DNA of 64,000 bases from Bemisia tabaci (Eukaryota; Arthropoda; Insecta; Hemiptera; Aleyrodidae), in NCBI RefSeq assembly GCF_918797505.1, contig NC_092801.1, positions 37,750,517-37,814,516 of the forward strand, in the 5' to 3' direction. A program made the translations under genes and the position numbers. Under the pieces are notes generated by a model. It was not told the DNA's origin and did no database searches. It saw only the letters and a list, made by a program, of their open reading frames with translations. Shown piece after piece: positions 40,572 to 51,132 of this stretch (position 1 is the stretch's first letter; each line of letters starts with the position of its first letter).

Positions 40572-43500
40572 CTGTAAAAAAAATCGATACAACTTGGATT
40601 AGTTGACGAAGGATATACCAGTATTAGGGTGGTTTCACGAAAACTGGAATAGTTTTGTCGCCGTAACAGACAACACATTTTTCGGTCATATTTTTGTAGT
40701 AATGATAATTACTCAAATTTCCTCGCATTAATCTTCAAAGGGCTACGTTTTATAACGTTTTCTAATGATTTATTACTCTTCTTCTCAGTTAATATTATAT
40801 AAATTCGGAAAATGTGCTGTCTGTTACGCGGTAAAAAGTCAGCGTAACAGACAGCACATTTTCGGCCATTTATATATTAAAATTGAAAAGTAGAGCGATA
40901 AATAGTAGAAAAGCGTTATAACACGTAACCCTGTGTAGATTAATGAAAACAATTCGAGTGCTTATCAATACTACTAAAAATATGACCGAAAAATGTTTTG
41001 TCTGTTACGGCGACAAAACTATTCCAGTTATCGTGAAACCACCCATTAAAGTTATTATATTTGGAATACGTGCCTACACATGAACAGGTTGCGAAGTTTT
41101 CGTGTTTTTTTTTTTCTTTTCAGTAAGTCAATACTGACACTGAAATGAAAATTAAATAAAAAGTGTTTCATACACTTCAGAAATTATTTAAGAACAAAAA
41201 TCATTCGTGCTGAAAAAGCCTAGAAGAAGAAGCATGATCAGAAAACATGTCTCGTTAGTTAGGAGAAAACATGAATGTATTTAAAAGTCACGTGCTGCGG
41301 AAAATGCACGTGTAGTTGCAGTTTCAAAAACACATTGATCATGACAACGATTTTTTATCTGCTCCGAAAGAATGCGGTTTTTTAATATTTTCAACCAAAA
41401 ATTGAAAGGGGCAAGAAATGGGTATTTTCAGTACATGACATTTTGAAACATCCGTTAGGATATTTGAAAAATTAACAAAAATACGGAGCAACATTTTAGT
41501 TACCCTGGTAAAAATTGACGATAGGGGCTGCGTTTCAAAATACCATAGGAGTTCTTAAAGCCGACTAAAGAAGGCTATTGAAAATCATACAACTGGCTGT
41601 AGAAAGCGGAGCAAATCATTTGGCCGGACTATACGAAACTATAAAAAGTATTCAGTCGGGCTATAGTTCCTATCGCCGGGCTTTACACTTTATCGCCATT
41701 GGCTATAAAAGGCTATAAGAAATTGTGTAGAAATTCGTGTGCTTTGGAAATAATTAAGTTTGATACGGAACTACCTTAATATTTACAAAACACACAATGT
41801 ATTTTCCTTTAAAACATACTTTTTTTTCATCAATTAAAATGAGGATAGTCCATACAGAGTGTGCAAACATTTCAAAATCATGAGTTGAAAAACGCTGACT
41901 CCGCGAGATTAAATATTAGAGCCTAACACAAAGCGGAGCGGCGACGCACTGGCGCCTACAAACCTAACAGGGATACTTCACGCATTGCGCAATGCGTGAA
42001 GTATCCCTGTTAGGTTTGTAGGCGCCAATGCGCGTTTCGCGCTCTCTGCTCGCCCGCCGCGCTGCAGCGTGTCACGGCGTCTGAAGCAACTGTTTCACAC
42101 CAGAGGTATTGCACAGTATCATAAGAAATTGAAGGCACTCCAACATATTAAGAATGACAGGCATCCTTCAAAAGTACGGAGCTTTCCTTGCAAAATAAAT
42201 CAAGATACTACAGCACAAAAAGAGAGCGGTAGTCCAAAGACTAACTAAGTCCTAGTATCCGTATTTAGTAACGTTTATCATAAACTTTATCGTCTGGCTG
42301 CTGCTTAGTCGCCATCGGCTATGAAAGGTTATAAGAAATTGTACAGCCGGCTGCAGAAACTATTGGAAATCTTACAGCCGGCTTTAGGACTATAGCATTT
42401 TGGAACACAGATTCTACTGCCAATTTTTACCAGGGATGCTGCAAGCTGTCAGAAGAAAATAATAATTATCGACAGCATATAAAATTTGTTGAAACTTTGG
42501 TCAAGTCCCACAATGTTCACCACATAAATAAAGCTCTTGGTGTATTTAACACAATGCGAAAAAGGGCACATAAAATCGTGATCATGCTTTTGACGACTGA
42601 ATTTCAGCTGTTCATCGCTACTTAGATAATAGTTCCCATTGAAAAAAGCAAGATCTAGGTGCTGAAATCATTGGTTCCTAATTTCTGTGCAATGTAAAAA
42701 TGGTTTCTTTTGTTGAAAGTATTTCGGGTTTCAAAGATAACCATCGAATAATTCTGTGCCCCGTAGCAGAGTCAATAAGTGAAAAAATGAAGTGCAAACA
42801 AGTACTAACAAAGTGTGCGGTTAGCTACTACGCAGGTACTTCTTAGGAGTGCAGTGCCGCGGTACTGGAGAGTTGGTGCGACTTACAGATCGCGAGAGTT
42901 GTTGGCAAGGGTCGTGTCGCATCAAGAAATGCTCTAGTGTATCCCACCCACCTCCAACACGTACCATCATGTGAGTATCTTTCAGCAGCTGTGAACAGAA
43001 AAAAAACCCAGTCATAATTCAATTAATATAAAATAAAAGAATCCACCAGCTCAAGCAAGACAGGAGCGCCAAAACTAACATCCCGTAGGCCGGTAATATC
43101 GGACGCGCGATGCATGACAGGTTGCTGGTAACGCCTTGAATGCAACATTGGCGTGGCGTGAATTGCGATATATCGATTGTTATGCCATTTAAATCTGTGG
43201 AAAAGTATCGATAAACAGGGTGTTCGCAGCGAACACCTAAATAATCGATTATTTACCACAGTTTCACATGGGGGAAATATCGATAAATCGCAAAGCACGC
43301 CACGCCACTGGAATGCAACTATTCGTGCTTCAAGGGCATGCAAAGTGTATACACGGAAAAATGAAGGCGTTTTTCCGCACTCGTGGCCGCTAAACACTCG
43401 CTCAGTTCTCGCTCGGCTGAAATACATTGTTTTGATGAGGAAGGGAAGAAAAATCGTCTCTATTGAGAAAAATGATGAGAATACTGTAAGAATTTCAGGA

Positions 43501-46500
43501 GTAGCAGTTAGTCCATAAAGGAGTCAAGAAGTCTGAGAATTGATGAGAGAAAAATTAGAATACTTACCCTGATAAAGACATTTCGACCAGCTATGGAATA
43601 CCTTCCCTCTCCAACTTTATTGACTTTTAGTTTATCACATTTGCTACCCAAGCAGTGACAATGCCTTTGAACTTCTTTTGTGGCTTGTTGGACCTGAAAT
43701 AAGTGAAAAAGTGTCGTTCCAATTAATTTTAGCGTTTCATAATTTTTTTTATTATTTTGTTTTAATTTTACTTTTTTTCAGAATTTATGGTTATGACTGT
43801 TGCGAGTGTGATGAATAAAAATAGCTACTTGCAGCTAAGGATTTTTTCTTAAATTTTTGTTGAATGATAATTGAGAGCCGCTCAAAACATCTTGCCCTTT
43901 TAAGAAAATTTAGCAGAAGGTTCTGGATATTACGTACAGATAAGTAATGTGTACACCTCCTAGCTGTATGGCTAGAGGAAAAGTAATCTTGTGACCTAAG
44001 AGAAAATTAAATTTCTTTGAATGAGACGACTTTTAATTTCACTCAAAATAAATTTCCGCACACACGACCAATTTTCTTTCCATCAAAGAGAATTAGGATT
44101 CAGTTTAAAAAAATTTACTGAACCTTTTTTTTCAGTGCACTGTTAAGAATTTTGGAGTGGCCAAGGTCGATGTCGAGGCTTCCTTGCCCAAAAACCTATG
44201 CTACACGCATCAAAATTCAAAATTCCCTCCCTCAAAACATCCATCCTTTAAGCGCATATGATCCAAAAGTAGTCACCAAAATTTTAAAACTCTTTAGGCA
44301 ATTAAATTTAAAAATTTAAGGTTTCCTGGTCACCGACGTAAATAGCCTGGTTTCTGATCGTCGTAAATTAACTAACCCCTGCTAAAAATGGTGAGTACAA
44401 ATGAGTAGAAAATCAAAGTCATATGAATAAAATTTCAATTCATATGAATAGAATTTCAACTCATATGAATAGAATTTCAACTTATATGAGTAAAATTCAA
44501 CTCATAAGAGCAGAATTTCAATATTCACTTTTCGCCGACTCATATGACTAGAGATTTTAACTCATATGACTAGAGATTTCAACTCACATGAGTTCAGCGT
44601 TATCTATCGTGTCCGATATCTCAGAAACTAGTCACCGCATCAAAAAAATTATAAGAACAAAATGTTCTTATTTTTCAAATTTACCTATGTCGGTGTCTCC
44701 TGGTCAAAAACACCACTTCTGAAAAATGAAAAAAATTGAATTCATATGAGTTGAACTTTTCTACTCTTATGAGTAGAATATTCTAGTGATATGAGTAGGA
44801 TTTCTACTCATATAAATAGGAAATTCTACTCATGTGAGTCGGCGAATTCTGAATAGCCTACTCATCATTTTTAGCGGGGGCAACCTATACTACGTTGCCT
44901 TTACTACTATTAGTGGTGTTCCACATGAACTACTAATCAGTTTATAAGCCATAGCTTTTTCTCAGTGCACTACATGAGACGTGAAATGAGCACGATGAAA
45001 ATACCTTTCTATCTAGGAGACTGATGCCGACTTGTTCATCGTCGAAATCAGGGTCCTCTGCGGAACCGCGCGACCATTCGTCCTCTGTCGTGTCACTAGG
45101 GATTCCGTCGCTTGCGCCCCTGAGAATCGGCGCGGGTCCTGTTTCGCTCGTTGCTCGTCGCAATTTCTCGCTTTTCCCTATGGTGCAGTGATCTGGGCTC
45201 ACACCGCGATGCACCCAACCTCCGCCTCCGCCCAAAACCGACGTCGAGCTGTTGGCAAAATCAAAACAAATAAATTCTCAAGCTTTCGGCAGAGTCTCAT
45301 GACTCTTAGGAGCATCGTGTAGGGTCGCAAAATTACATGAAAAATAAAATCATGAAATTCCACGTGAAATATTTCATGAAATTTCAGAAATCCATGAAAA
45401 ATATTGAAAAATATCCGAGAAAAAACACTTTTTTAATGACAAGTTTACACCATCACGGAAAAATAAAATTGCTGATTAAACAATTAAATTGTTAAAAAAT
45501 AAGTCCGACATGTTTCAATGTATATTTTACAATTAAAAAATGCTATTCCCACTATTAATATAGCTTCCCACAATTGGACTGAGTTAAGCAGAATGGAACC
45601 AACCCACATTTTGGAAAAAATTGAGTTATGAGTTGTTTTGAACTCAACCACTGCTCTACTATCTATCGCCAAAAATTCAAAGTTTTTGTTGGAGCAAATT
45701 TTGCAGAAATTGAACTTGAAGTTTATCTTTAACATTGAGTCTTATGCAGGAGCCAAACTTTAAACCTCTTTTTCTCGGTTCGATCCCGATGTGGCTTGGT
45801 TCCTTTCTGTTTAACTCCGTCCAATTGTAAAATGTACATTCGAAACATGTCGGGCATATTTTTTAACTACTGAATTGAATTAGTGAGAACGAAAACACAC
45901 CAACTCGGAAAAATGAAAATAATCAAGATACGCACAAAACTGCAGAATAGGTGGAGAAGTTAGTTTAAGAAAAAGATACTTGCTGCCGAAAGACAAGCAC
46001 TTATTGACACTTTAAAGGTCCAAGTTGGAACATATGCGCTAACTTCAATGACCTTTATGCAAATTAAATGTCTTTAATGGAAAATGAGCGTTTTCGAGTT
46101 ACCAAGTTGGTGTGTTTTCGTTCTCACTGATTCAATTGTTAAATCAGCAATCCTCTCTTGGAACAAATCAGCAATGCACACTTCAAGTAGTGGTAAAAAA
46201 ACCTCAATTTCAAGTTTTCCAGCATCAAAGCTCTCTTACACCCGGTTCTGATTCGACGAAAAAATCAAAAATGTGCATGAAGAGGCACGAACTGAGGTTC
46301 ACTCACCTGCTGTGCCTGAGTGTTTTACTGTCGTAGTGCCAAGCCGTCATCCCCAGTCCGGAATCGTGTTGTGATTCCTCTTCGGCGATTTCTCTCTCCA
46401 ACTGAACCAGCCCCGGTGGTTCGACATTGTAAAGTGATGCTATTCTGGCTACTTCCATCAGGCAAAGTAACACATTCCTCGGATTCGCGTGCAGAACTGT

Positions 46501-49500
46501 AAAAATATTTGCACCACAAAATAAAACAGAGTAAGTTTAATTTGCATTTTGGGCATTGGCCCTTGTAACATCTTAGGCGGAGGCTTTTTCGGCCGAGTTT
46601 TCAATGCAATTAAGAGCATGCATTCATAAAATAATGATTAGGTATCTGTTCCCGGTTTGAAGAGGAGTTGTGAGTCAATCGACTCATTGCTCGAGCCGAC
46701 TGAGACACAAACTTAACGGCAAGTGAAATAATTTAGAGAATATTACGGTCAGTTTAGAGCAAAATGTAGTCTTTTACACTGCCGTGCTAAGGAAGAACGC
46801 CGTATGAACATTCGGGAGTTGCCGAATTTCCTTCAATAAAATGTTCATTTTTGTGGAAAGTCATGAATATTTTTCCTTGAAATTTTCAGGAACTTTAGGT
46901 GAAATTGCGAACAATATTAGCTGAAAAATTGGAGGAAGAATATTCATATAAGTCTACATGGAAATTCATGTATTATCGATCGAAATTTGACAACGCCTGG
47001 AGGCTCATACGGCGTTTTTCCTTGGCATGGCAGTACAGTCAATTAGCCTACATTTGGCAATAAGGAAACTTTATATCTGCCTCGTGTACAGAAATACCTA
47101 TCTGCACGCATACAGAAATTAATGATACAGACAGACAACGAATGAAGCTCACAAACCACGCATATCAGTTTGCAGATGCGTACTTCCTTCCATACTCTAT
47201 TTTTTAAAAATTGAAAACTACTCAATGACAATTCTTAAAACTGCCTTGATTTTTCTGCACTGTGCGAAGAAAATTCTGTGAAAACTTCAAAGAATGATGC
47301 TGGTTTTTTCTCCTTTAAAAAAACCAAAGATTTTAAAACACCGCAAACGAAAAACAAAGTTTAAGAGTTTCACCGTCAATAGGCTGTTTTTGACAGTGGC
47401 GTGGCGTGCTTTGCGATTGATCGATTGTTATGTCCTTTAAACCTATGGAAAAGGATCGAGGGACAGAACACCTTAATAGTCGACCTTGGCGCAATGCGTG
47501 CAGTATTCCTACAGGCTCGTAGGCGCTATGCGTTTCACGCCGACCGCTGTTGACCGCACTGCGTTTGACGCAATCTGTGAAGTATTCATACAGTCTTGCA
47601 GGCGCTAATGTGTTTCATGCCGAACGCCGCGCCGAGGGCATCTCCTTTACATCTCAAGTCCTCGTCATCATTGCTCCCTGCACCGTGCTGTTCTGGGCTA
47701 AATTACGTGTTTGGTTTCTCTCTCAACTATAGACTAATGAAAGGTGCTGTCTCTTGTATCACCGAAAGACGAACGAATTAGAAATTGCTGTACTCTCGGG
47801 AAATGAGAGATTTTGTCGCCTTATCTCGTTTGTAATTTTTTTTACTAAATCCGATTTTTTTTTCATACATACACTCCAGTCGCTTTACAGCGCGCTCGGG
47901 CGCTCTGCGACACCTAATCGCCATCCTTGCCTATCGATCCAGAGGTCATCTGGTAGATGGCATCTTGTGATTTCATCTTGAATGCCACCAATCCACGATT
48001 TTGCTGGGCGTCCCCTACGCCTTCTCCCAGGAGGAACCCAATCTAGCACCTTCTTAGGCAACCTATCATCCGCCATTCGTTGAACATGACCATACCAGAC
48101 AAGCTGTTTGGTCATAATTTCATGCACGATGTTCTGCTCGGCGTTCATGATCTCACGGACTCTTTCGTTCCTTACGTGATCTCTCCTCGAGATTCCGGCT
48201 GATCTTCGCCAGAAATCCATCTCAGTTGCCTTAAGAATCTTTTTGGTACGCTCTTTCATGGGCCACACTTCACTGCCGTAGGTCAGAATTTTTTTTTCAT
48301 ACCGCATTTAAAAAAAATTGAAAAATTTGCCGCCATGGGTTGCGGCCCATGTGGCCACCCCCTAAATCCACCCCTGAATGTGTTAGGTAAAACTATAGAA
48401 CATTCCGGAAAAAGTTATGTCTAAAGCCTACCTAAGTCTTCACTTTCGAAAAGTAAGTGTTGGTGAACTCCAAGTTTCCGACAAAATTGGATGAATTTGT
48501 CCATGTTATCACGGGCGAAGAAGCTTCTCCTAGCGGCGGATTCGAAACAGCGACCAGAAATAACTGGAATTGGCTGCGAAAAGAATATTGAATCGATTAT
48601 TCATGAACATATTGGCGGGGAAAAAAGCAGAGAAATAAATTGAGCCGCACAGATTGTGGTCACGCAATATTGCCACTTGCACTTAATTTTTAGAGCTGAC
48701 TTTACAACTATAATGAGAATGGATCTGTAGTCAATCAATGGATTGATGATAGCTGAATTTTAACAGATCTTTTCAAAATTTTGAAATATTTAAATATTTT
48801 TGTAGTCTTAGGTACTAATTGGCGAATACTTTGAAATAACTTCGAGACTACTATCCAGGGGTATCCTGTAAATCGTTTAATTTCTCTTATTTGCACTCGA
48901 AGAGTGTTTTCCACAACAAGATTGGTGAAATCATGTTGTCAGATACGTGGATTCAGACGTTTCGAACCAAAGGGACAGAGCGGGGGTCCAGGAGGCTATT
49001 CACAGAAAGTTTTCGAGATCTCTAACATTTAATATATAGTTTGAGGCAGTTTCATCATGAATAATTAACAGATATGAGCATTCTTCCTTCTCCTTTCCTC
49101 CGTTCCTTCCTTCTTTCTTCCTTCCCATATTTTCCTCCCTTCTTTTGGAAGAACGGGGGAAGGCGTACGCCCCCAGCGCCCCCTCTGGATCCGCTTTTGC
49201 TGTTTTCACATATTGTGGCGTGTTTTCCCGAGAGTCACTCAGGAGTTCTAGCAAAAATCCCAGAAATTTAGAAATTTTCGACTGGGTGATGGCAAAATCT
49301 TCGTATAAAATAAGTAGAGTCATCTCATAGAGAAAGCTGATAAGCTTATCTGCCCTGCGGGGCGATTATTGAAACGCTATCGACTGTATGTCGCCGCTCT
49401 GTCGTGTCGCGCCATCGACTAAGCATATGCTTAGTCATTTCAATAATCGCCCCGCTGCTAAGGAAGAACGCCGTATGAGCCTTCAGACGTTGCCAAGTTT

Positions 49501-49946
49501 CTTCCGATAAAAACCAAATTTACTGGGCAAATTGTGAACATTACATTCCAAAATTTTCAGACAATTTTGTACGCAATTTAATCTAAAATATCTGAAAACA
49601 AGGAAAAGTATACATACATGTTGTCAAAAATACATGTTTTATCAAGGGAAATTTAGCAACTCTCGAATGTTCATACGGCATTCTTCCTTAGCACGGCAGT
49701 TTTGCGATGCCATGTTTCATACCGCTCTTGTTGAGGCAAATTAGGAACCACGCGAAGTTCTGATAGAGTGATCGTGAAAGAAGACGGAGGACGTCATGTG
49801 TAGAATGAGTTGCCTGCTCACCTTTTTGCAGGCGCCGTGATGAGCTGCTTCCTGCATCTTTTCTTGAATGACTCGAGCTAACCGGCACAAGACAACACCG
49901 TTGTCAAGCATGTCCAGGAGATTGGAGGCTGTCAGACAGTCCAGAC
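40509..49946 (-). CDS. GAS2-family actin-microtubule linker (CH + GAR), N-terminus missing
   Basis: Seven exons join in frame: 49946-49822, 48573-48432, 46496-46307, 45248-45005, 43693-43568, 42988-42887 and 40571-40509. Exons 1-3 encode a calponin-homology domain ([58 protein letters not shown]). Exon 4 is a Gly/Ser/Asp-rich linker. Exons 5-6 encode the GAR domain ([47 protein letters not shown]). The protein is expected to crosslink actin to microtubules. The tail after HDPC is short, as in GAS2 rather than the long GAS2L/Pigs forms. Exon 1 here begins mid-codon, so an upstream exon exists that I could not find. Introns hold a LINE and many MITEs. Confidence 0.9.
40627..41043. mobile_element. 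Foldback element in GAS2 last intron
   Basis: Left 'gggtggtttcacgaaaact' and right 'gttatcgtgaaaccaccc' are inverse, flanked by ATTA on both sides (40623-40626, 41044-41047). A second inner inverse pair 'gtgctgtctgttacg' / 'cgtaacagacagcac' is at the centre. Confidence 0.8.
41504..42436. mobile_element. Element with 'CCCTGGTAAAAATTG' ends containing a nested repeat
   Basis: 'ccctggtaaaaattgacgat' on the left faces 'caatttttaccaggg' on the right. 'ggctataaaaggctataaga' type sequence flanks a nested composite repeat at 41750-42200, the sister of 24950-25400. Confidence 0.7.
41950..42027. repeat. Perfect 78-bp palindrome (family C)
   Basis: Fully symmetric about 41988.5 without a loop: 'tggcgcctacaaacctaaca' on the left and its exact inverse on the right, centre CATTGCGCAATG. 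Confidence 0.95.
42437..42820. other. GAS2 intron DNA, nothing recognised
   Basis: About 380 bp of AT-rich sequence between the end of the preceding element and the GAS2 GAR exon; no ORF or repeat identified. Confidence 0.4.
42887..42988 (-). CDS. GAS2 exon: second half of GAR domain
   Basis: Acceptor gttcacag ends at 42989. Encodes [20 protein letters not shown] then DPCQQLSRS. Donor gtaagtcg follows 42887; reading through instead would add 21 residues and stop at 42821, a possible alternative end. Confidence 0.9.
43148..43312. mobile_element. Family G foldback in GAS2 intron
   Basis: 'ggcgtggcgtgaattgcgat' on the left faces 'aagcacgccacgccactgg' on the right. Copies with one end occur at 20484-20603 and 47396-47470. 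Confidence 0.75.
43568..43693 (-). CDS. GAS2 exon: first half of GAR domain
   Basis: Acceptor atttcag ends at 43694 and donor gtaagtatt follows 43568. Encodes [19 protein letters not shown], then [17 protein letters not shown]. The closely spaced cysteines are the zinc-binding type of the GAR domain. Confidence 0.92.
44375..44880. mobile_element. Inverted-repeat element with internal minisatellite in GAS2 intron
   Basis: 'cccctgctaaaaatggtgag' on the left faces 'catttttagcggggg' on the right. Between them a unit of about 20-22 bp ('actcatatgaatagaatttc') repeats several times at 44415-44590, and inverted versions occur at 44740-44835. Confidence 0.8.
45005..45248 (-). CDS. GAS2 exon: interdomain linker
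   Basis: Acceptor gccaacag ends at 45249; donor gtattttc follows 45005. Phase joins both neighbours. Encodes a Gly-rich start ([11 protein letters not shown]), an acidic stretch and [11 protein letters not shown]. No known domain, as expected for a variable linker. Confidence 0.8.
45455..46155. repeat. Nested foldbacks in GAS2 intron
   Basis: Three inverse pairs can be read. Outer: 'attgctgattaaacaatt' with 'aattgttaaatcagcaat'. Left inner: 'aagtccgacatgtttcaa' with 'cgaaacatgtcgggc' at 45500-45865. Right inner: 'agtgagaacgaaaacacacc' with 'ggtgtgttttcgttctcact' at 45882-46130. Confidence 0.75.
46307..46496 (-). CDS. GAS2 exon: end of CH domain
   Basis: Acceptor atttttacag ends at 46497 and donor gtgagtga follows 46307. 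Encodes [19 protein letters not shown], then [13 protein letters not shown], typical of GAS2 proteins, then a polar region. Confidence 0.9.
46779..47033. mobile_element. Family B MITE with 4-bp TSD TACA
   Basis: CTGCCGTGCTAAGGAAGAAC to 'tttccttggcatggcag', 255 bp, flanked by TACA at 46775-46778 and 47034-47037. Same family as 28899-29151. Confidence 0.85.
47150..47350. mobile_element. Family A MITE fragment
   Basis: 'caaaccacgcatatcagttt' and 'gaaaattctgtgaaaacttc' match family A; the left terminus is unclear. Confidence 0.6.
47475..48375. repeat. Family C derived repeat split by a LINE
   Basis: 47475-47875 and 48305-48375 together match the continuous 32595-33080 copy ('aatgagagattttgtcg', 'gccgccatggg', 'gcggcccatg'). 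The LINE at 47885-48307 sits between them with 'ttttttttcatac' on both sides as probable TSD. Confidence 0.75.
47885..48307 (-). pseudogene. 5'-truncated LINE, reverse-transcriptase C-terminal region
   Basis: A 140-residue open frame on the minus strand carries motifs common at the end of insect non-LTR retrotransposon ORF2: [50 protein letters not shown] and [10 protein letters not shown]. Catalytic RT and endonuclease parts are absent, so it is a dead 5'-truncated insertion. It lies within a GAS2 intron, in the same orientation as that gene. Confidence 0.85.
48432..48573 (-). CDS. GAS2 exon: middle of CH domain
   Basis: Acceptor ttttcgcag ends at 48574 and donor gtaggctt follows 48432. Encodes [17 protein letters not shown] and HLLFESEDL and ends one base into a Val codon that the next exon completes. 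Confidence 0.9.
49356..49454. repeat. Short foldback next to family B MITE
   Basis: 'gcggggcgattattgaaacg' faces 'tttcaataatcgccccgc'. Its right end fuses to the following MITE. Confidence 0.8.
49452..49699. mobile_element. Family B MITE
   Basis: 'gctgctaaggaagaacgccg' to 'cattcttccttagcacggcag', about 250 bp, 120 bp from the GAS2 CH exon. The left few bases are replaced by the adjoining foldback. Confidence 0.75.
49822..49946 (-). CDS. GAS2 exon: start of CH domain
   Basis: Minus-strand acceptor ttgtgcag ends at 49947 and donor gtgagcag follows 49822. Encodes [19 protein letters not shown] through HHGACKK. It begins with two bases of a split codon, so a preceding exon is required. Confidence 0.9.
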
Positions 49947-50272
49947 CTGCACAAAACAAAACAAACGAGAAATTAAATTAAAACACGCTATAAGCTCAAG
50001 CCGATACAAAAATAAATGCAGAATGAAAGGTAGAAAGTAATCAAAAGTTGTGGACACAGAGGCGTATTTTGACAGCTCGAGCACACGCCATGAAATGAAA
50101 GTTCATGGTCGTGCTGAAAGTTTTTATTTTGTCAAAAAATCACATAAAGAAGTGGTAAGACTCTTGAAAAAGTTGTGAAATTGGAAAATTCTGTTGGAAA
50201 AATTCACTTGTAATGAGAGAATTCATCGGTGAAAGGAACACGAGGTTGTTGAAACAATCGAAATGTAGAACA

Positions 50273-50530
50273 TATCGATGACCTAAGTGCGAAACCATGT
50301 ATCTCAGTTCGCGACGTTGCGGAATTCCTGTCATACTTTCTTTTTTCTTCACAAAACTAGTCTACAAAGTTTCGTAAAAACTGTCTTGATTTTTCATCTT
50401 GGTTAGCAGAATAATCTGTGTGGATTTCAAAATATAAAGCTTGCTTGTTCCTCTTCGAAAAATAAAATAGGAGCGGAAATTTTGAAAAACCGCAATGGAG
50501 GTACGTGGTTTCGCAGTTTGGCCATCGATA
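50273..50530. mobile_element. Family A MITE, full-length
   Basis: 'tatcgatgacctaagtgcga' faces 'gcagtttggccatcgata'. The inner 'aaaccatgtatctcagttcg' and 'gaggtacgtggtttcg' also pair. Confidence 0.8.
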
Positions 50531-50675
50531 TTAGGACAAATTATCATTATTTGCGCTTCATAATTTCTAGCGCTGAGTTCGAAAACTTCAATTTTTTTTC
50601 TATTTGCCCGTTGATTTAAAGTAAATTGAGGTTTCTTCCAGATACATGGAAAACAAATATCACAAGTTCACGAAA

Positions 50676-50806
50676 TTGGACGTATTTCTGCCAAACGAAC
50701 TATGTGCTTTAAGACATCATGAGCCCTGAGACCAATATGAATATATGCATAAAAGGGCTCACGCCATAATGCACATGGTTCTGTTTGACAGAAATACGTC
50801 CAATAG
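50676..50806. mobile_element. Hairpin MITE with 'TTGGACGTATTTCTG' ends
   Basis: 'ttggacgtatttctgccaaa' faces 'tgacagaaatacgtccaa', with 'catgagccctgaga' inside. A sister is at 55232-55352. Confidence 0.8.
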
Positions 50807-51132
50807 TCTTCGCTGTTTGATAAGGTGGTTCTCTGGTAAAATTACATAATTGGATCTTATTCCAAAAATTCTCTACACTAAACACTCAGTCATAAAATAT
50901 CCAGTGCTCCCATTCCATGTCCGTTAAAAGTTCCGGGATTCGGAACTTTTTTGTTCCAATGAGCCAGTTCGGCTGAATTTTTTTATTACATATTATGAAA
51001 GTCCTTGGTGAAATGAGTATACAGAATTTTTTTCAGATTTTTTTTGAGCCCTCTGGCCTGAGAAATCTTACTTCAAAAATGCCAAAAATTGAAGGTCTCT
51101 GAAACGCTGTTTGAATCGCGCGGGCTGAGAAC

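Noticed and set aside
13082..42036. Family C palindromes and other repeats as a CRISPR array
   Set aside because: Copies are kilobases apart with no regular spacers, and the genome is eukaryotic.
42821..42886. Read-through of the GAR exon to a stop at 42821 as the GAS2 C-terminus
   Set aside because: A strong donor gtaagtcg lies right after 42887 and a phase-matched terminal exon exists at 40571-40509; kept only as an alternative.
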